Positions 16,365 through 26,370 of a DNA stretch of 64,000 nucleotides are shown one piece after another. The stretch's first letter is position 1. Each line of letters begins with the position of its first letter. The notes below the pieces were generated by a model that was not told the DNA's origin, made no database searches, and worked only from the letters and a program-made list of their open reading frames with translations. The position numbers were made by a program, and so were the translations under genes. The stretch is from Pontibacter sp. E15-1 (GTDB taxonomy: Bacteria > Bacteroidota > Bacteroidia > Cytophagales > Hymenobacteraceae), in NCBI RefSeq assembly GCF_022601975.1, contig NZ_JAKVIR010000001.1, positions 1-64,000 of the forward strand, in the 5' to 3' direction.

Positions 16365-16898
16365 ATGAAAAAGCAAACCAAGAAAAAGAGCAAAATGAAC
16401 AAAAATGTTGACAGCACCGAGACCACGATAGCCCGTACTGCGGGCGGCATCGGGATTGGCGTTGTGGCCGGATTGGTGGGCACCGCCGTGCTAACCGCCG
16501 CGCAGATGCTAGAAATGCAGATCAGCGGGCGTGAACCCAGCAACACGCCTTACAAAGCCGTGAAAAAAACCTTCGGCATCAAGGCACAGTCGGAGGAGGA
16601 CAAAGAACTCCTGACCAACGTGACCCACTTCGCCTACGGCACCACCTGGGGTATACCTCGGGGCATCATGGCCGCCTTCGGCACCAACAGCATCGCGGGC
16701 ACCACCGCACACTTCAGCGCCGTGTGGGGCACCGAGCTGGGCATGCTGCCAGCCATGGACGTGTCGGAGCCGATTACCAAATGGTCGACCAAAGCCATTG
16801 CCCAGGACGCTATGTTTCATGCTATCTACGCTGTGGCCACGGGCCTAACAGCCGATGCGCTGGCGACATGGCTCCGGAAATCCTATCGAAAAAAGTAA
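16365..16898 (+). CDS. Conserved small membrane protein
   Basis: A 177-residue protein from the ATG at 16365. The open frame extends 89 codons further upstream, but that part crosses the terminator and the end of the preceding gene in another frame. A Lys-rich start (KKQTKKKSKMNKN) is followed by a hydrophobic segment (GGIGIGVVAGLVGTAVLTAA, about 29-48), then the pattern HFAYGTTWGIPRGI and HAIYAVATGLTADAL, suggesting three to four membrane helices. Proteins with 'H-x-x-YG' between such helices are common and uncharacterised. No function is proposed. Confidence 0.7.
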   Translation: MKKQTKKKSKMNKNVDSTETTIARTAGGIGIGVVAGLVGTAVLTAAQMLEMQISGREPSNTPYKAVKKTFGIKAQSEEDKELLTNVTHFAYGTTWGIPRGIMAAFGTNSIAGTTAHFSAVWGTELGMLPAMDVSEPITKWSTKAIAQDAMFHAIYAVATGLTADALATWLRKSYRKK

Positions 16899-17181
16899 CA
16901 GCAGCCAGATATTTCCTCCAAAGCCCACTTCCCGTTTTGCACTGATCTATCAAAGGACCCAGCGCAGCGGCAGGTGGGCTTTGCCATACCCACGCGGCGA
17001 GAGAAAATGCGTTATGTCGCGTGGCAGACAAATTCATACCTGCCGGCTTCGCACCTTTGTAGCGTAGTTTTTCCCACAAAACAATTCGGCAGGACGCCGG
17101 TTGGTTGTTGTGATCAGGACATCCTGCATCCGGGAAAATCCCGAACCATACACGAAACTTTACATTACACTACACCTCACA

Positions 17182-17757
17182 ATGGATAACCAGAAATTCA
17201 AAACATCTTTGAACGCAGTAACTTTAGATAACGCCAACGACGCACAAAAGCCTCTACTGGAGACATCCCAAAAACAAATGGGTATGATCCCGAACATGTA
17301 TGCCAATATGGTCAACTCGCCGGGCGTGATGGAAACCTATGCCGTGGGCTACGACCGTTTCCGCAAGAACAGCGGCTTCTCGCCGGTAGAGCAGGAAGTG
17401 GTCTTCGTCACGATCAGTGTGGAAAACGGATGCGAGTATTGCGCCGCCGCGCACAGCTACATAGCCGACAACGTGTCGAAGGTGCCGGTGGAGGTGACCA
17501 ATGCCATTCGCGACGGCAAGCAAATCGAGGACGCCAAGCTGAATGCGCTGGCCACGTTTACACGCGTGATGTTCGACAAGCGCGGCAACCCTTCGCACAG
17601 CGAGGTGCAGGCATTTACGGAAGCCGGGTATGCGGAGCAGCACGTCCTGGAGATTATCCTCGCTCTGGCCGTGAAGACACTCAGCAACTACTCCAACCAT
17701 ATCTTCGGCACTGAAGTGGATGCGGTGTTCAGCGGCCGCGCCTGGAGCAAGAACTAA
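17182..17757 (+). CDS. AhpD/carboxymuconolactone decarboxylase-like protein
   Basis: A 191-residue protein from the ATG at 17182, since the 27 codons before it carry no family feature. The alkylhydroperoxidase-type redox site is clear: ENGCEYCAAAHS, with Cys84, Cys87 and His91 in the CxxC-x3-H spacing of AhpD. Upstream, MIPNMYANMVNSPGVMETY is the typical start of this peroxidase-related family. The likely role is disposal of peroxides in the cytoplasm, with an unknown reductant. It is transcribed alone and followed by a terminator. The 283-base gap before it holds no gene; a possible Bacteroidota -7 box (CACCTTTG) lies near 17051. Confidence 0.87.
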   Translation: MDNQKFKTSLNAVTLDNANDAQKPLLETSQKQMGMIPNMYANMVNSPGVMETYAVGYDRFRKNSGFSPVEQEVVFVTISVENGCEYCAAAHSYIADNVSKVPVEVTNAIRDGKQIEDAKLNALATFTRVMFDKRGNPSHSEVQAFTEAGYAEQHVLEIILALAVKTLSNYSNHIFGTEVDAVFSGRAWSKN

Positions 17758-17796
17758 TCCTCCGGTGCAGCTAAATAACAGAAGCTAAAGCGTAAG

Positions 17797-17858
17797 ACAA
17801 TGGCTTTTTCGGGAGGAGGGTATACAGCGCCCTTGCCCGGAGAAGCCATTGTTTTTTT
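17797..17858 (+). terminator. Rho-independent terminator after the AhpD-like gene
   Basis: ACAATGGCTT (17797-17806) pairs perfectly with AAGCCATTGT (17843-17852), with additional CGGG/CCCG pairing in the interior, and a run of seven T ends it at 17858. It lies about 40 bases after the stop codon. Confidence 0.85.
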
Positions 17859-18057
17859 AGAGTATGATCTTAACTGAGATTGAAAACTGCGCTTATGAAA
17901 AGCATCAACCCCTGGAAATTTAACCCGGCTGGCCCAATCCCGTTCAGGAAACCACAGCACTCCATAACGGCCATACATAGGTATGGCGCATTTCCTAAGC
18001 AAACGCACTACGTTTATACCTATATGGCCAAGGCCAGATTTTAAAGCCCATACCCCC

Positions 18058-19281
18058 ATGCAAGCAAACAAGCTATACTTCAAAAACAGCAAAGGCATCC
18101 AGCTCAGCGGCCACCTGGACCTGCCTGCCGACCAAAAGCCGCATAATTTTGTGCTGTTCGCCCACTGCTTTACGTGCAACAAAAACTTCAATGCGGTCCG
18201 GAATGTAAGCCGGGCGCTCACGCTGCGGGGGTTCGGGGTTTTTCAGATCGATTTTACCGGGCTTGGGGCAAGCAAGGGGGATTTTGCAGACTCAAACTTT
18301 TCGGGCAATGTAGCCGATTTGGTGGCCGCGGCACACTTTCTGGAGGAGGCTTACCAAAGCCCGACACTGGTGATAGGGCACTCGCTGGGCGGGGCAGCGG
18401 CTATCGTGGCGGCTTCGCAGCTGGATTCTGTGCGGGCCGTCGCGACAATCGGGGCGCCCGCTTCGCCCCAGCACGTAGCCCATCTGTTCCAGGCCAACTT
18501 GCAGGAGATCAATCAAACCGGTGAGGCGCTTGTCAATATTGGCGGCAGGCCCTTTACCATCAAAAAGCAGTTTCTGGACGATCTTTCGGAGCAGACGTTT
18601 CCGCAGATGCTCCGACACCTGCGCAAGTCCCTCCTTGTGCTGCATTCTCCGCAGGACACCGTGGTGGGCATCGAGAACGCCTCGATGCTGTTTACCCAGG
18701 CCCACCACCCGAAAAGTTTCGTTTCACTGGATGGGGCCGATCACCTGCTGAACCGCGAGGAGGACTCGCTGTATGCCGGCGATGTGATCGCCTCGTGGGC
18801 CAGGCGCTACCTCCCGGCCCGGCCCGTTCCCGAGCTTCACAGTGTTCATGAGGTGGTTGCGCTGCTGCAACAAGACGCTGCCTATACCACCACCATCAAG
18901 GCTGGCGACCATTACCTGACGGCCGACGAGCCCGTGGCGGTACAGGGCAAGAACTTCGGCCCTACTCCATACCAGCTGGTGGCCTCCGGGCTGGCTGCCT
19001 GCTCCGCCATGACGGTTAAAATGTACGCTGCCCGCAAGGGTTGGCCGCTGGAGGACATTGAGGTGCACATAACGTACAAAAAAGACCATGCCGACGACTC
19101 CATACATGAGGAAGACCAAAGCGCGAAAATTGACATCTTTGAAAGGGAGATCAAAATGACTGGCCCTCTGGACGAGACGCAGCTGCAACGGCTCCTGGAA
19201 ATCGCAGACAAATGCCCCGTCCACAAGACCCTGCATAGCGAGGTGCTCGTCCGGACAAAGCTGATGAAGGGACAGGTATAA
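18058..19281 (+). CDS. Bifunctional alpha/beta hydrolase-OsmC family protein
   Basis: A 407-residue fusion from the ATG at 18058 (the frame continues 25 codons upstream without family features). The N-terminal half (about 1-255) is an alpha/beta hydrolase with nucleophile elbow GHSLGG (Ser109) and a late GADHLL His. The C-terminal half (about 270-407) is an OsmC/Ohr domain with the two redox cysteines in LAACSAMTVKMYA and KCPVHKTL. OsmC proteins reduce organic hydroperoxides. The fusion is a known arrangement in bacteria; the hydrolase substrate is unknown. It stands alone on the plus strand. Confidence 0.9.
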   Translation: MQANKLYFKNSKGIQLSGHLDLPADQKPHNFVLFAHCFTCNKNFNAVRNVSRALTLRGFGVFQIDFTGLGASKGDFADSNFSGNVADLVAAAHFLEEAYQSPTLVIGHSLGGAAAIVAASQLDSVRAVATIGAPASPQHVAHLFQANLQEINQTGEALVNIGGRPFTIKKQFLDDLSEQTFPQMLRHLRKSLLVLHSPQDTVVGIENASMLFTQAHHPKSFVSLDGADHLLNREEDSLYAGDVIASWARRYLPARPVPELHSVHEVVALLQQDAAYTTTIKAGDHYLTADEPVAVQGKNFGPTPYQLVASGLAACSAMTVKMYAARKGWPLEDIEVHITYKKDHADDSIHEEDQSAKIDIFEREIKMTGPLDETQLQRLLEIADKCPVHKTLHSEVLVRTKLMKGQV

Positions 19282-19589
19282 AGCGGATCTTTTGCTGCGG
19301 GCAGTAGGGCTACATAAACCAGCACGCACACCCCGAAATGCGGATGACAGTTCTCTGGCGCTCGTAGTGCAGCGGATTGCAAGGTGTGATGCGGTTCTCG
19401 CCTGCGGCTCCTGCCCTCAACGGAGTTGGGCTTCTCAGTTTATAAAGCGCTGGATACCAAAATCCTCGCCCTGCTGCAATTCCGGAAACCTTGGCGGCTC
19501 TCTTCGGTAGATAAGGTGGCACCCGGCGCATGCGCAGTTGGGCAAATTAGCGCACCGGGGCACTGCCACCGCTCAAAACCGACACCTGT
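19282..19589. other. Intergenic stretch, no feature recognised
   Basis: About 308 bases between the hydrolase-OsmC gene and the GH63-like gene. No gene, clear terminator or repeat was seen; it presumably carries the promoter of the downstream gene. Confidence 0.35.
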
Positions 19590-22226
19590 ATGAATGCTGA
19601 AGAACAAAGACTGGCTGAAAACTATACCACCGGGAAAGGCGGCTGGCTGAAGTGGGGCCCCTACCTGAGCGAGCGCCAATGGGGCACGGTGCGCGAGGAC
19701 TACAGTGCCGAGGGCAATGCCTGGACGTATTTCCCGCACGACCATGCCCGTAGCAGGGCATATCGCTGGGGGGAGGATGGCATCGCGGGGATCAGCGACC
19801 ACCGGCAGCACATCTGCTTTGCCATTGCCCTCTGGAACCACCAGGACCCGATCCTGAAGGAGCGGCTGTATGGGCTCACCGGTAAGGAAGGCAACCATGG
19901 GGAGGATGTGAAAGAGCTATACTATTACCTCGACAACACCCCCACCCATACGTACATGAAGCACCTGTACAAGTATCCGCAGCAGGCTTTCCCGTACGCG
20001 AAGCTTCTGGAGCAGAACAGCGCACGCGGCTACCACGACCCCGAGTATGAGCTTCTGGATACAGGCATTTTCGACGAGGGCAGGTACTTCGACGTGTTCA
20101 CGGAGTATGCCAAAGCCTCGGAAGAGGACATCTGCATCCGGATCACCCTCTGTAACCGCGGCCAGGACCCCGCCCCCATTACGTTGCTGCCCACACTCTG
20201 GTGCAGCAACCGGTGGAGTTTTGGGCTAGCGTCCGAAAAACCCGTGATCCGCCTCGGCAACCAGGACGCCGCATATGGCTGTGCCACGCTGCTATACCCC
20301 AAGGTCGGTGCCTACTCGCTGTATTTTGACACCCCCACACAGTGCCTCTTCACCGAGAACGACACCAACAAGGAACGGCTGTTTGATTACCCCAACGCAA
20401 CCCCTTTCGTGAAAGACGCTTTCCATGATGTGGTGGTGGGCGACAGTCCAGAGCTGCTGCACGGCAACACAGCCGGGACAAAGTTTGCCCCGGTCTACCG
20501 CTTTGACGTGGCTGGCGGGGAGCAGAAAGTGGTGCAGTTGCGACTGCGCAGGCAGGACACGGACGGAGAGCCGTTTGGGCCGGGCTTCAACGCTCTTTTC
20601 AGGCAGCGCATCCAGGAGGCTGATCAGTTTTATGGCGACATCGCGAAAACCAATGACCCCGAAGAACTGCTGATCCAACGGCAGGCGCTGGCGGGGATGC
20701 TCTGGAGCAAGCAGTATTACAACTACGACGTGCCCCGCTGGCTCTCCGGCGACCCCGGGCAGCCGCCTCCACCCGACAGTCGCTACAACGGCAGGAACAC
20801 CCACTGGAACACCCTGAACAACGAGGACATCATCTCCATGCCCGATAAATGGGAATACCCCTGGTATGCCGCCTGGGATCTGGGATTTCATTGTGTGGCG
20901 CTGGCGATGGTGGATCTGGACTTTGCGAAAAGCCAGCTGATTCTTTTCCTGCGGGAATGGTATATGCACCCGAACGGGCAGCTGCCCGCCTATGAGTGGA
21001 GTTTCGACGACGTGAACCCGCCGGTGCATGCCTGGAGTTGCCTGGAGGTATACCGGATCGACCAACAGAAAACTGGCCGGGCAGATTACCATTTCCTGGA
21101 GAAGGCGTTTCACAAACTGCTGATAAACTTTACTTGGTGGGTGAACCGGAAAGACAGCCAGGGCAACAACATCTTCGAGGGCGGCTTTCTGGGCCTCGAC
21201 AATATCGGCGTGTTTGACCGCAGCGAGCACATACCCGGCGGGGGCACGCTGGAACAGGCCGACGGCACCGCCTGGATGGCCATGTACAGCCTGAACATGC
21301 TGGAAATAGCCCTGGAGCTCTCGCAGTATAACAAGAGCTATGAGGATGTGGCCACCAAGTTTTTTGAGCACTTTATCTATATCACCGAGTCCCTGAACCA
21401 GATACACGAGCACTGGGCGGGCTCCTGGGACGAAGAGGATAGCTTTTTTTATGATGTGCTCGCGCTACCCAACGGCACCAACATCCCCATCAAAATCCGC
21501 TCGCTGGTTGGCCTGACGACCCTGTTCGCGGTCTTGATCCTGAAAAAAGAGCAGTTTGAGCAGCTGCCTGATTTTTATGGCCGCCTGAAGTGGTTCCAGA
21601 AATACCGACGGAAGAACAAAGCCTACCGGGTGATCGAGAACGATCAGGAAAACGAGGACATACTCCTGTCGCTGGTGCCCCGGGATCGGCTCAAGAAACT
21701 CATGCAAGCCCTGCTCTCCGAAACAGAGTTTCTGGCCCCCGGCGGCATCAGGTCGCTCTCTAAAATACACACCACCCCCTACATACTAACTGTTGATGGG
21801 GAGTCCTTTTCGTTGGACTATCAGCCGGGCGAGGCTAACTCCCCGCTGTTTGGCGGCAACTCCAATTGGCGGGGCCCTGTCTGGTTTCCGGTGAACTACC
21901 TGCTCATACAGTCGCTGGAGAAGCACTGCGCCTACTTCGAAGGGACCTGCAAGGTAGAGTACCCAACGGGCTCGGGCACCCTGCTATCCCTGTCGGAGGT
22001 GGCGGACGAGCTCAGCAAGCGCCTCATCTCAGTTTTTAAGGCAGACAACCAGGGGAACCGCCGGGTAAACGGGGCGCATGCCATATACCGCGAAGACCCG
22101 CACTTCAAAGACCTCATCCTCTTTTATGAGTATTTCCACGGAGACACCTGTCAGGGCCTTGGGGCGTCTCATCAGACAGGCTGGACCGGGCTGGTAGCCG
22201 AACTCATCAACCGGACGAAAACGTAA
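19590..22226 (+). CDS. GH63-like glucosidase (MGH1-type glycoside hydrolase)
   Basis: An 878-residue cytoplasmic enzyme without signal peptide. The N-terminal beta-sandwich part (about 1-340) begins with GPYLSERQWGTVREDYS; the (alpha/alpha)6 barrel follows. Barrel landmarks are PDKWEYPWYAAWDLGFHCVALAMVD (about 416-440), where the AWDLGFH Asp is the probable catalytic acid, and GGNSNWRGPVWFPVNYLLIQSL near 755-775, matching the second conserved acid region of GH63/MGH. Family members hydrolyse alpha-glucosides or mannosylglycerate/glucosylglycerate. Together with the GH15 enzyme it suggests turnover of alpha-linked osmolytes or storage sugars, but no biosynthetic partner lies nearby. Confidence 0.85.
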   Translation: MNAEEQRLAENYTTGKGGWLKWGPYLSERQWGTVREDYSAEGNAWTYFPHDHARSRAYRWGEDGIAGISDHRQHICFAIALWNHQDPILKERLYGLTGKEGNHGEDVKELYYYLDNTPTHTYMKHLYKYPQQAFPYAKLLEQNSARGYHDPEYELLDTGIFDEGRYFDVFTEYAKASEEDICIRITLCNRGQDPAPITLLPTLWCSNRWSFGLASEKPVIRLGNQDAAYGCATLLYPKVGAYSLYFDTPTQCLFTENDTNKERLFDYPNATPFVKDAFHDVVVGDSPELLHGNTAGTKFAPVYRFDVAGGEQKVVQLRLRRQDTDGEPFGPGFNALFRQRIQEADQFYGDIAKTNDPEELLIQRQALAGMLWSKQYYNYDVPRWLSGDPGQPPPPDSRYNGRNTHWNTLNNEDIISMPDKWEYPWYAAWDLGFHCVALAMVDLDFAKSQLILFLREWYMHPNGQLPAYEWSFDDVNPPVHAWSCLEVYRIDQQKTGRADYHFLEKAFHKLLINFTWWVNRKDSQGNNIFEGGFLGLDNIGVFDRSEHIPGGGTLEQADGTAWMAMYSLNMLEIALELSQYNKSYEDVATKFFEHFIYITESLNQIHEHWAGSWDEEDSFFYDVLALPNGTNIPIKIRSLVGLTTLFAVLILKKEQFEQLPDFYGRLKWFQKYRRKNKAYRVIENDQENEDILLSLVPRDRLKKLMQALLSETEFLAPGGIRSLSKIHTTPYILTVDGESFSLDYQPGEANSPLFGGNSNWRGPVWFPVNYLLIQSLEKHCAYFEGTCKVEYPTGSGTLLSLSEVADELSKRLISVFKADNQGNRRVNGAHAIYREDPHFKDLILFYEYFHGDTCQGLGASHQTGWTGLVAELINRTKT

Positions 22227-22632
22227 CCCATCTCCTACAATATGAATAAATTAGGATAATACGTGGCGAGTTTCATCCCCGCCCCCCCCCTTCTTCGTTG
22301 AGGGGCGCTACCCCAAGGGGACAAAGAACGACATTACGTAAGAGTAGGTATAACTACCAAAATCCAATGATGAGCACATATAGCCTTTCCTTTCAAGTAG
22401 TGCTATTCCACTCCTCGGAGGGGAATTTCGGAATAATGTAATTTCGCTTTATTGGGGATAGGGCCTTCTTGGGAGGAATAGGTAAGTCAGGAGAATAGAT
22501 TTATTAAGCTTTTGTAAATCGCGACTCGGGAAAACGATTTATCTCAGCCGCTTTTCGGCCTACTGGCGAGAAGACGCAGCAAGGGCAAAGAGAGCTATTG
22601 AATTTTATTTTGAGCGAAACCTCAAACCGTTT
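22227..22632. other. Intergenic stretch with a C9 tract and a small palindrome
   Basis: About 400 bases between converging genes. A run of nine C lies at 22282-22290 and a CTCCTCGGAGGGGAATTTCG segment near 22411-22430 resembles palindromic fragments near 51860 and 61973, suggesting a dispersed short repeat. No gene is seen. Confidence 0.4.
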
Positions 22633-24648
22633 TTATGCGGGTAATGAGGCTATTCCGGCTTCTGCCTGTGCCTTCCGAAGGGTGACATGAAACGCCGTGG
22701 CTATGCCTTCCCGGCTTTCCAGCCTGATGCTGCCCTGCAGGCTTTCCACAAAATCCTTGCTGAGCATCAGTCCTAACCCGGTGCCCTTCTCCCTGGCTGT
22801 ACCCAGGGTAGTATGGCGGCTCCCTTTAAACAAACGCTCCATCTCGGCTGCCGACATTCCTTTGCCATTGTCACTTACGCTGATTACGATGGTATGCTCC
22901 TGTTCCTCTGACGTTACCCGCACCTGCCCTCCCGGGTACGAAAACTTCAGGGCATTCATGAGCAGGTTGCGCAGCACGAAGCTCAGCCGTTCTTTATCGG
23001 CCAGGCCGAAGGTGCCGCCATTCACTGTGTTCTCGATCGAAATGTCTTTTTGCTTTGCCATGCCTTGCAGCAACTGCACGTTCTCCTGCACCAAAAGCTG
23101 GAGGTTCAGGGGCTCCAACGCGATCTCCTCCCCTTCCATCTGGGCTTTCGACCACAGCAGCAGATTTTGCAGCAGCGCCATCACACCTCCCATTTCATGG
23201 CGCATCATCCCCAGCACCCGCAGCCGCTCTGCCTCCGGGATTGGCTGCGTCAGCAACAGGTCCAGTACGCTATGCACCGACGAAAGCGGGCCCCGCAGGT
23301 CATGGGAGATGATGGAAAAGAGCCTGCTTTTCAATTGGTTTGCCTCTTCCAGCCGCTTGTTCTGCTCGGCCATGGCCTGGTATAGCTTGTCGAGCTCGGC
23401 AGCGCTATGCTGGATCAATGCGTTTTTTAGCTCAAGCTCGACGCTATACTCCTTCACCTTACGGTAAAAATTATACCATACCAAGGCCAGCGAAGCCAGG
23501 AGCAGAAGCGCCATCGTGCCCGCCAGCAGGATATAGTTGGTGTTTCGGGCAAGGCGCTCGGCCTGTAATGCTTTCTTTTCGGCAAGCAGTTGTCCTTCCT
23601 GCTTTTGCCTGAGGATATCGAGGAAATCGAGGGTATAGTTCTTCTCCTTCTCGTAAACCTCTTTCTGCTTGGCTATCTGCACCGCCTGCCAGTGCACCAA
23701 CTCCTCCCGGTTATCCTGTAGCCGGAATACGCTGATCAGTTCCTCCACCGCATCTATCATCAGTTGAGAGGCGGAGATGGCTTCCGCATCCCGCCAGGCG
23801 GCCTCACCATAGGCAATGGCCGCTGCATAGTCGTTCTTGCGGCTGGCCACCTGCGCCAATTTACTCTCCGCCAGCGACATCCCATACCGGTCGTTTGCCT
23901 GCCTGTCAAGATCCAGCGCCTTTATAAAGCTTGCCTCTGCCGCCTGCAAGTGGTTCTGTTTCAAATGCACCAGCCCCCGGTGGAAGTAAGCTTTCTTGAG
24001 GCCGTAGGTATACCCCACCTGCTGACTCTCCCGCTGCGCAGCATCAAGTAAAGCCAGGGCTTCCGGTATCTTGTGCTGCTTTAGTTTAAAAAGGGCGAGG
24101 CTGTTCTTTATATTGACGGCATCTTTCGCCTCATTGAGCAGGGTGAACTGTTCCAGCGCCTGCAGGTATAGCGTTTCGGCCTGCTTCGGTTCATCTCCCT
24201 GGGCAAAGGCATTGGCCAGTTGCTGGTTTGCGCGGGCAATATTCAGCGTGTCGAGAATGCTCCGGCTCAGCTCCAGGGATGTATAGTAGAGCGACAGGGC
24301 CCGCTTGTCATACCCATTCTGCATATAGATGCCGCCCTCGTAAAGCGCATTGATGGCTTGCCCCCGCACGTAGCGTTGATTATCTGCCAAGACAGAGGCC
24401 CTGTGAAGCAAATCAAAGGCGCGCTGCAGGTCATGGCTTTTCACTTTAAAAGCAAGGTCGTTTAATGAATCCACGGTATGGGCAACAGACGCCGCCACGG
24501 CAGGCTGCAACAGGGCCGACTTTTTAACCTGCACCGTTGCGCCGCCAACGCAGACGTTTACCATGAAACAAAACGCAAAAACTAAGAATGATTTCACCAG
24601 GGAGGGAGTAAGATTACCAATGACGCCTACTAATTTATAATATTCCAA
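22633..24648 (-). CDS. TPR-containing membrane sensor histidine kinase
   Basis: A 671-residue kinase with a signal-like N-terminus (SFLVFAFCFMVNVCVGG, about 20-36), an array of tetratricopeptide-type helices outside the cytoplasm (about 55-340; for example AETLYLQALEQF and AEASFIKALDLDRQ), a transmembrane helix (372-393), a coiled coil, the H-box SIISHDLRGPLSS (His449), and an HATPase domain with N-box NLLMNALKF, G1 DNGKGM and G2 GTGLGL. It has no receiver domain. This layout is common in Bacteroidota; the TPR part probably senses a periplasmic protein or peptide. No response regulator lies next to it, so it is an orphan; it converges with the GH63-like gene. Confidence 0.9.
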   Translation of the reverse strand: MEYYKLVGVIGNLTPSLVKSFLVFAFCFMVNVCVGGATVQVKKSALLQPAVAASVAHTVDSLNDLAFKVKSHDLQRAFDLLHRASVLADNQRYVRGQAINALYEGGIYMQNGYDKRALSLYYTSLELSRSILDTLNIARANQQLANAFAQGDEPKQAETLYLQALEQFTLLNEAKDAVNIKNSLALFKLKQHKIPEALALLDAAQRESQQVGYTYGLKKAYFHRGLVHLKQNHLQAAEASFIKALDLDRQANDRYGMSLAESKLAQVASRKNDYAAAIAYGEAAWRDAEAISASQLMIDAVEELISVFRLQDNREELVHWQAVQIAKQKEVYEKEKNYTLDFLDILRQKQEGQLLAEKKALQAERLARNTNYILLAGTMALLLLASLALVWYNFYRKVKEYSVELELKNALIQHSAAELDKLYQAMAEQNKRLEEANQLKSRLFSIISHDLRGPLSSVHSVLDLLLTQPIPEAERLRVLGMMRHEMGGVMALLQNLLLWSKAQMEGEEIALEPLNLQLLVQENVQLLQGMAKQKDISIENTVNGGTFGLADKERLSFVLRNLLMNALKFSYPGGQVRVTSEEQEHTIVISVSDNGKGMSAAEMERLFKGSRHTTLGTAREKGTGLGLMLSKDFVESLQGSIRLESREGIATAFHVTLRKAQAEAGIASLPA

Positions 24649-25139
24649 ATATTAAATTATTTTAATTTAAGCGCCATCATGCTTAATATATATTGAACAA
24701 AAATAATAACATCACCTAAAAAACAATCAGGTATCCTGAAATGTTTTGGAACAATGGATGCTATAAAATGCTCAAATAATACGCAATAAATATGTACACG
24801 CATTTCGGTAAGCCTTTAATTCTTAAAATTACATAAGTTCTTATTGCATATTATTCACACAGTATAAAAACCAATCATTTAATGCGCCAAGATATATAAT
24901 TATACTTATCAAAGTATATAAATTACAATATATAAAACATTTTCACTGCTATCTGCATATTTTAAGTAAACTAACGGTATGAAATCCCATTCGTTTTTCT
25001 GATTCGTTCTTAAAAGCAACGGGGTTCTCCGGCACGCGTGTTTTAACATATCCCTTTCGCCGATTCACCCGTCTTACAACGTAGCCGGGATTTCCATATA
25101 AGCCATTGGAAAAGAATGCTGCACCTACCCTAAACGCAC
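24649..25139. other. AT-rich non-coding region
   Basis: About 490 bases upstream of the sensor kinase. Much of 24650-24960 is very AT-rich (visibly below 30% GC), with many TATAT/AATAT runs, unlike the rest of the window. No open frame worth calling is found. It may hold the kinase promoter; the composition is also what a horizontally acquired remnant or a nucleoid-protein-bound region would show. Confidence 0.4.
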
Positions 25140-25191
25140 AAACCCGGATGTGGTGCATACAGCAGAAGCTATACGCACCACATCCGGGTTT
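25140..25191 (-). terminator. Strong hairpin terminator after fbp
   Basis: AAACCCGGATGTGGTGC (25140-25156) pairs perfectly with 25175-25191, a 17-bp stem with an 18-base loop, 35 bases after the fbp stop codon. The plus strand continues TTTTACAAAATATTTTTTT, the minus strand with a weaker T-tract, so it may stop transcription from both directions. Confidence 0.75.
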
Positions 25192-25225
25192 TACAAAATA
25201 TTTTTTTATCAGAGCACTACACCGG

Positions 25226-26239
25226 CTATCCGGCTGTAGGCACGGCCTCTTTCGCCATAAATTTATGCACTTTGTCCACCATGTCGCGGGAGCCGATGAG
25301 CAGCGGGCAGCGTTGGTGCAATTCCGTTGGGGTTTTGTCGAGGATGCGCCCGGAGCCGTCTGTGGCTTTGCCGCCCGCCTGCTCCACAATCATAGCCAGC
25401 GCGTTGCACTCATACACCAGGCGCAGCTTGCCGTTCGGGTAGTTGGTGGTAGGCGGGTAAATGTAGATACCGCCCTTAAGCAGGTTGCGGTGGAAGTCGG
25501 CCACCAGCGAGCCAATGTAGCGCCCGGTATAATTCTGCTCCTTGCAGTAGTCCAGATACGCCCTCACCCCTTCCGGGAAGCTCCTGATGTTGCCCTCGTT
25601 GCAGGAGTAGATCTTCCCCTCTCTCGGGGTACTGATGAGCGGGTGCGAGAGGAAGAACTCACCGAGCGAAGGCTCATACGTAAAGCCGTTCACGCCGCAG
25701 CCAGTGGTATACACCAGCATGGTGGAGGAGCCGAAGATGATATAGCCTGCGGCCACTTGTTTGGCGCCTTTCTGCAGGCAGTCGGCCAGGGTGCCGTCGT
25801 CACCAGCCTCAGACACACGCCTGTACACGGAGAAGATCGTGCCGATGGCCACGTTCACGTCGATGTTGGAGGAGCCATCCAGTGGGTCGATGGCCACGAT
25901 GTACTTTCCGTTTGTGTTGCCCGTCTGGATGAGATGGTCCTCCTCCTCCGAGATGACGGTGCATACCTCGCCGCCGTTGCGCAGCGCCCGGATAAAGCGG
26001 ATATTGGCGATCACGTCGAGCTTCTGCTGCTCCTCGCCCTGCACATTCTGCTGCCCGAAAGTGCCCGCCAGGGCGATCAGGCCTGCCCGGTTAATCTCCC
26101 GGTTCACGATCTTGGTGGCCAGGGCGATGTCGCGGAGCAACTGCGACAGCTCTCCGGTGGCATACGGGAACTCTTCCTGCTTGCGCATAATGAACCTGTC
26201 CAGCGTTGTGCCTACAGGTATTGCTAACTGATCATCCAT
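25226..26239 (-). CDS. fbp: Fructose-1,6-bisphosphatase class 1
   Basis: A 337-residue enzyme that removes the 1-phosphate of fructose 1,6-bisphosphate, the committed step of gluconeogenesis in the cytoplasm. The metal-binding signature [25 protein letters not shown] is intact, as are EEEDH upstream and the [22 protein letters not shown] substrate region; length matches the family. It lies directly downstream of the alginate locus on the same strand, separated by two mobile-element pieces, and ends in a strong hairpin. The position makes sense because alginate degradation yields pyruvate and glyceraldehyde-3-phosphate, so hexoses must be made by gluconeogenesis; co-regulation is inference. 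Confidence 0.95.
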   Translation of the reverse strand: MDDQLAIPVGTTLDRFIMRKQEEFPYATGELSQLLRDIALATKIVNREINRAGLIALAGTFGQQNVQGEEQQKLDVIANIRFIRALRNGGEVCTVISEEEDHLIQTGNTNGKYIVAIDPLDGSSNIDVNVAIGTIFSVYRRVSEAGDDGTLADCLQKGAKQVAAGYIIFGSSTMLVYTTGCGVNGFTYEPSLGEFFLSHPLISTPREGKIYSCNEGNIRSFPEGVRAYLDYCKEQNYTGRYIGSLVADFHRNLLKGGIYIYPPTTNYPNGKLRLVYECNALAMIVEQAGGKATDGSGRILDKTPTELHQRCPLLIGSRDMVDKVHKFMAKEAVPTAG

Positions 26240-26300
26240 AGCGTTTAATTTTTAATTTTCAAGAAACTGCAAAATTGTGATGCTCCCCTGCCAGAGGTAT

Positions 26301-26362
26301 GAGCACGTTTATGATTCATACTATGGGCTGCAAAATGCCCATTAAGGAGCCTGGCTTCGCTA
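26301..26362. mobile_element. Degenerate half copy of the MITE-like element
   Basis: From GAGCACGTTTATGATTCAT onward the sequence follows one half of the 161-bp element (GGGCTGCAAAATG.CCATTAAGGAGCCTGGCTTCGC), with about 80% match over some 60 bases. It stops close to the insertion point of copy B, as if an older copy had been there first. Confidence 0.55.
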
Positions 26363-26370
26363 CCGTTTAA

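Noticed and set aside
17754-18221. Minus-strand frame of 155 codons
   Set aside because: Covers a terminator and the start of the hydrolase-OsmC gene; translation has no protein character.
22279-22290. Poly-C tract as a phase-variation switch
   Set aside because: It lies between the ends of two converging genes, not in a coding sequence or promoter, so slippage would have no clear effect.
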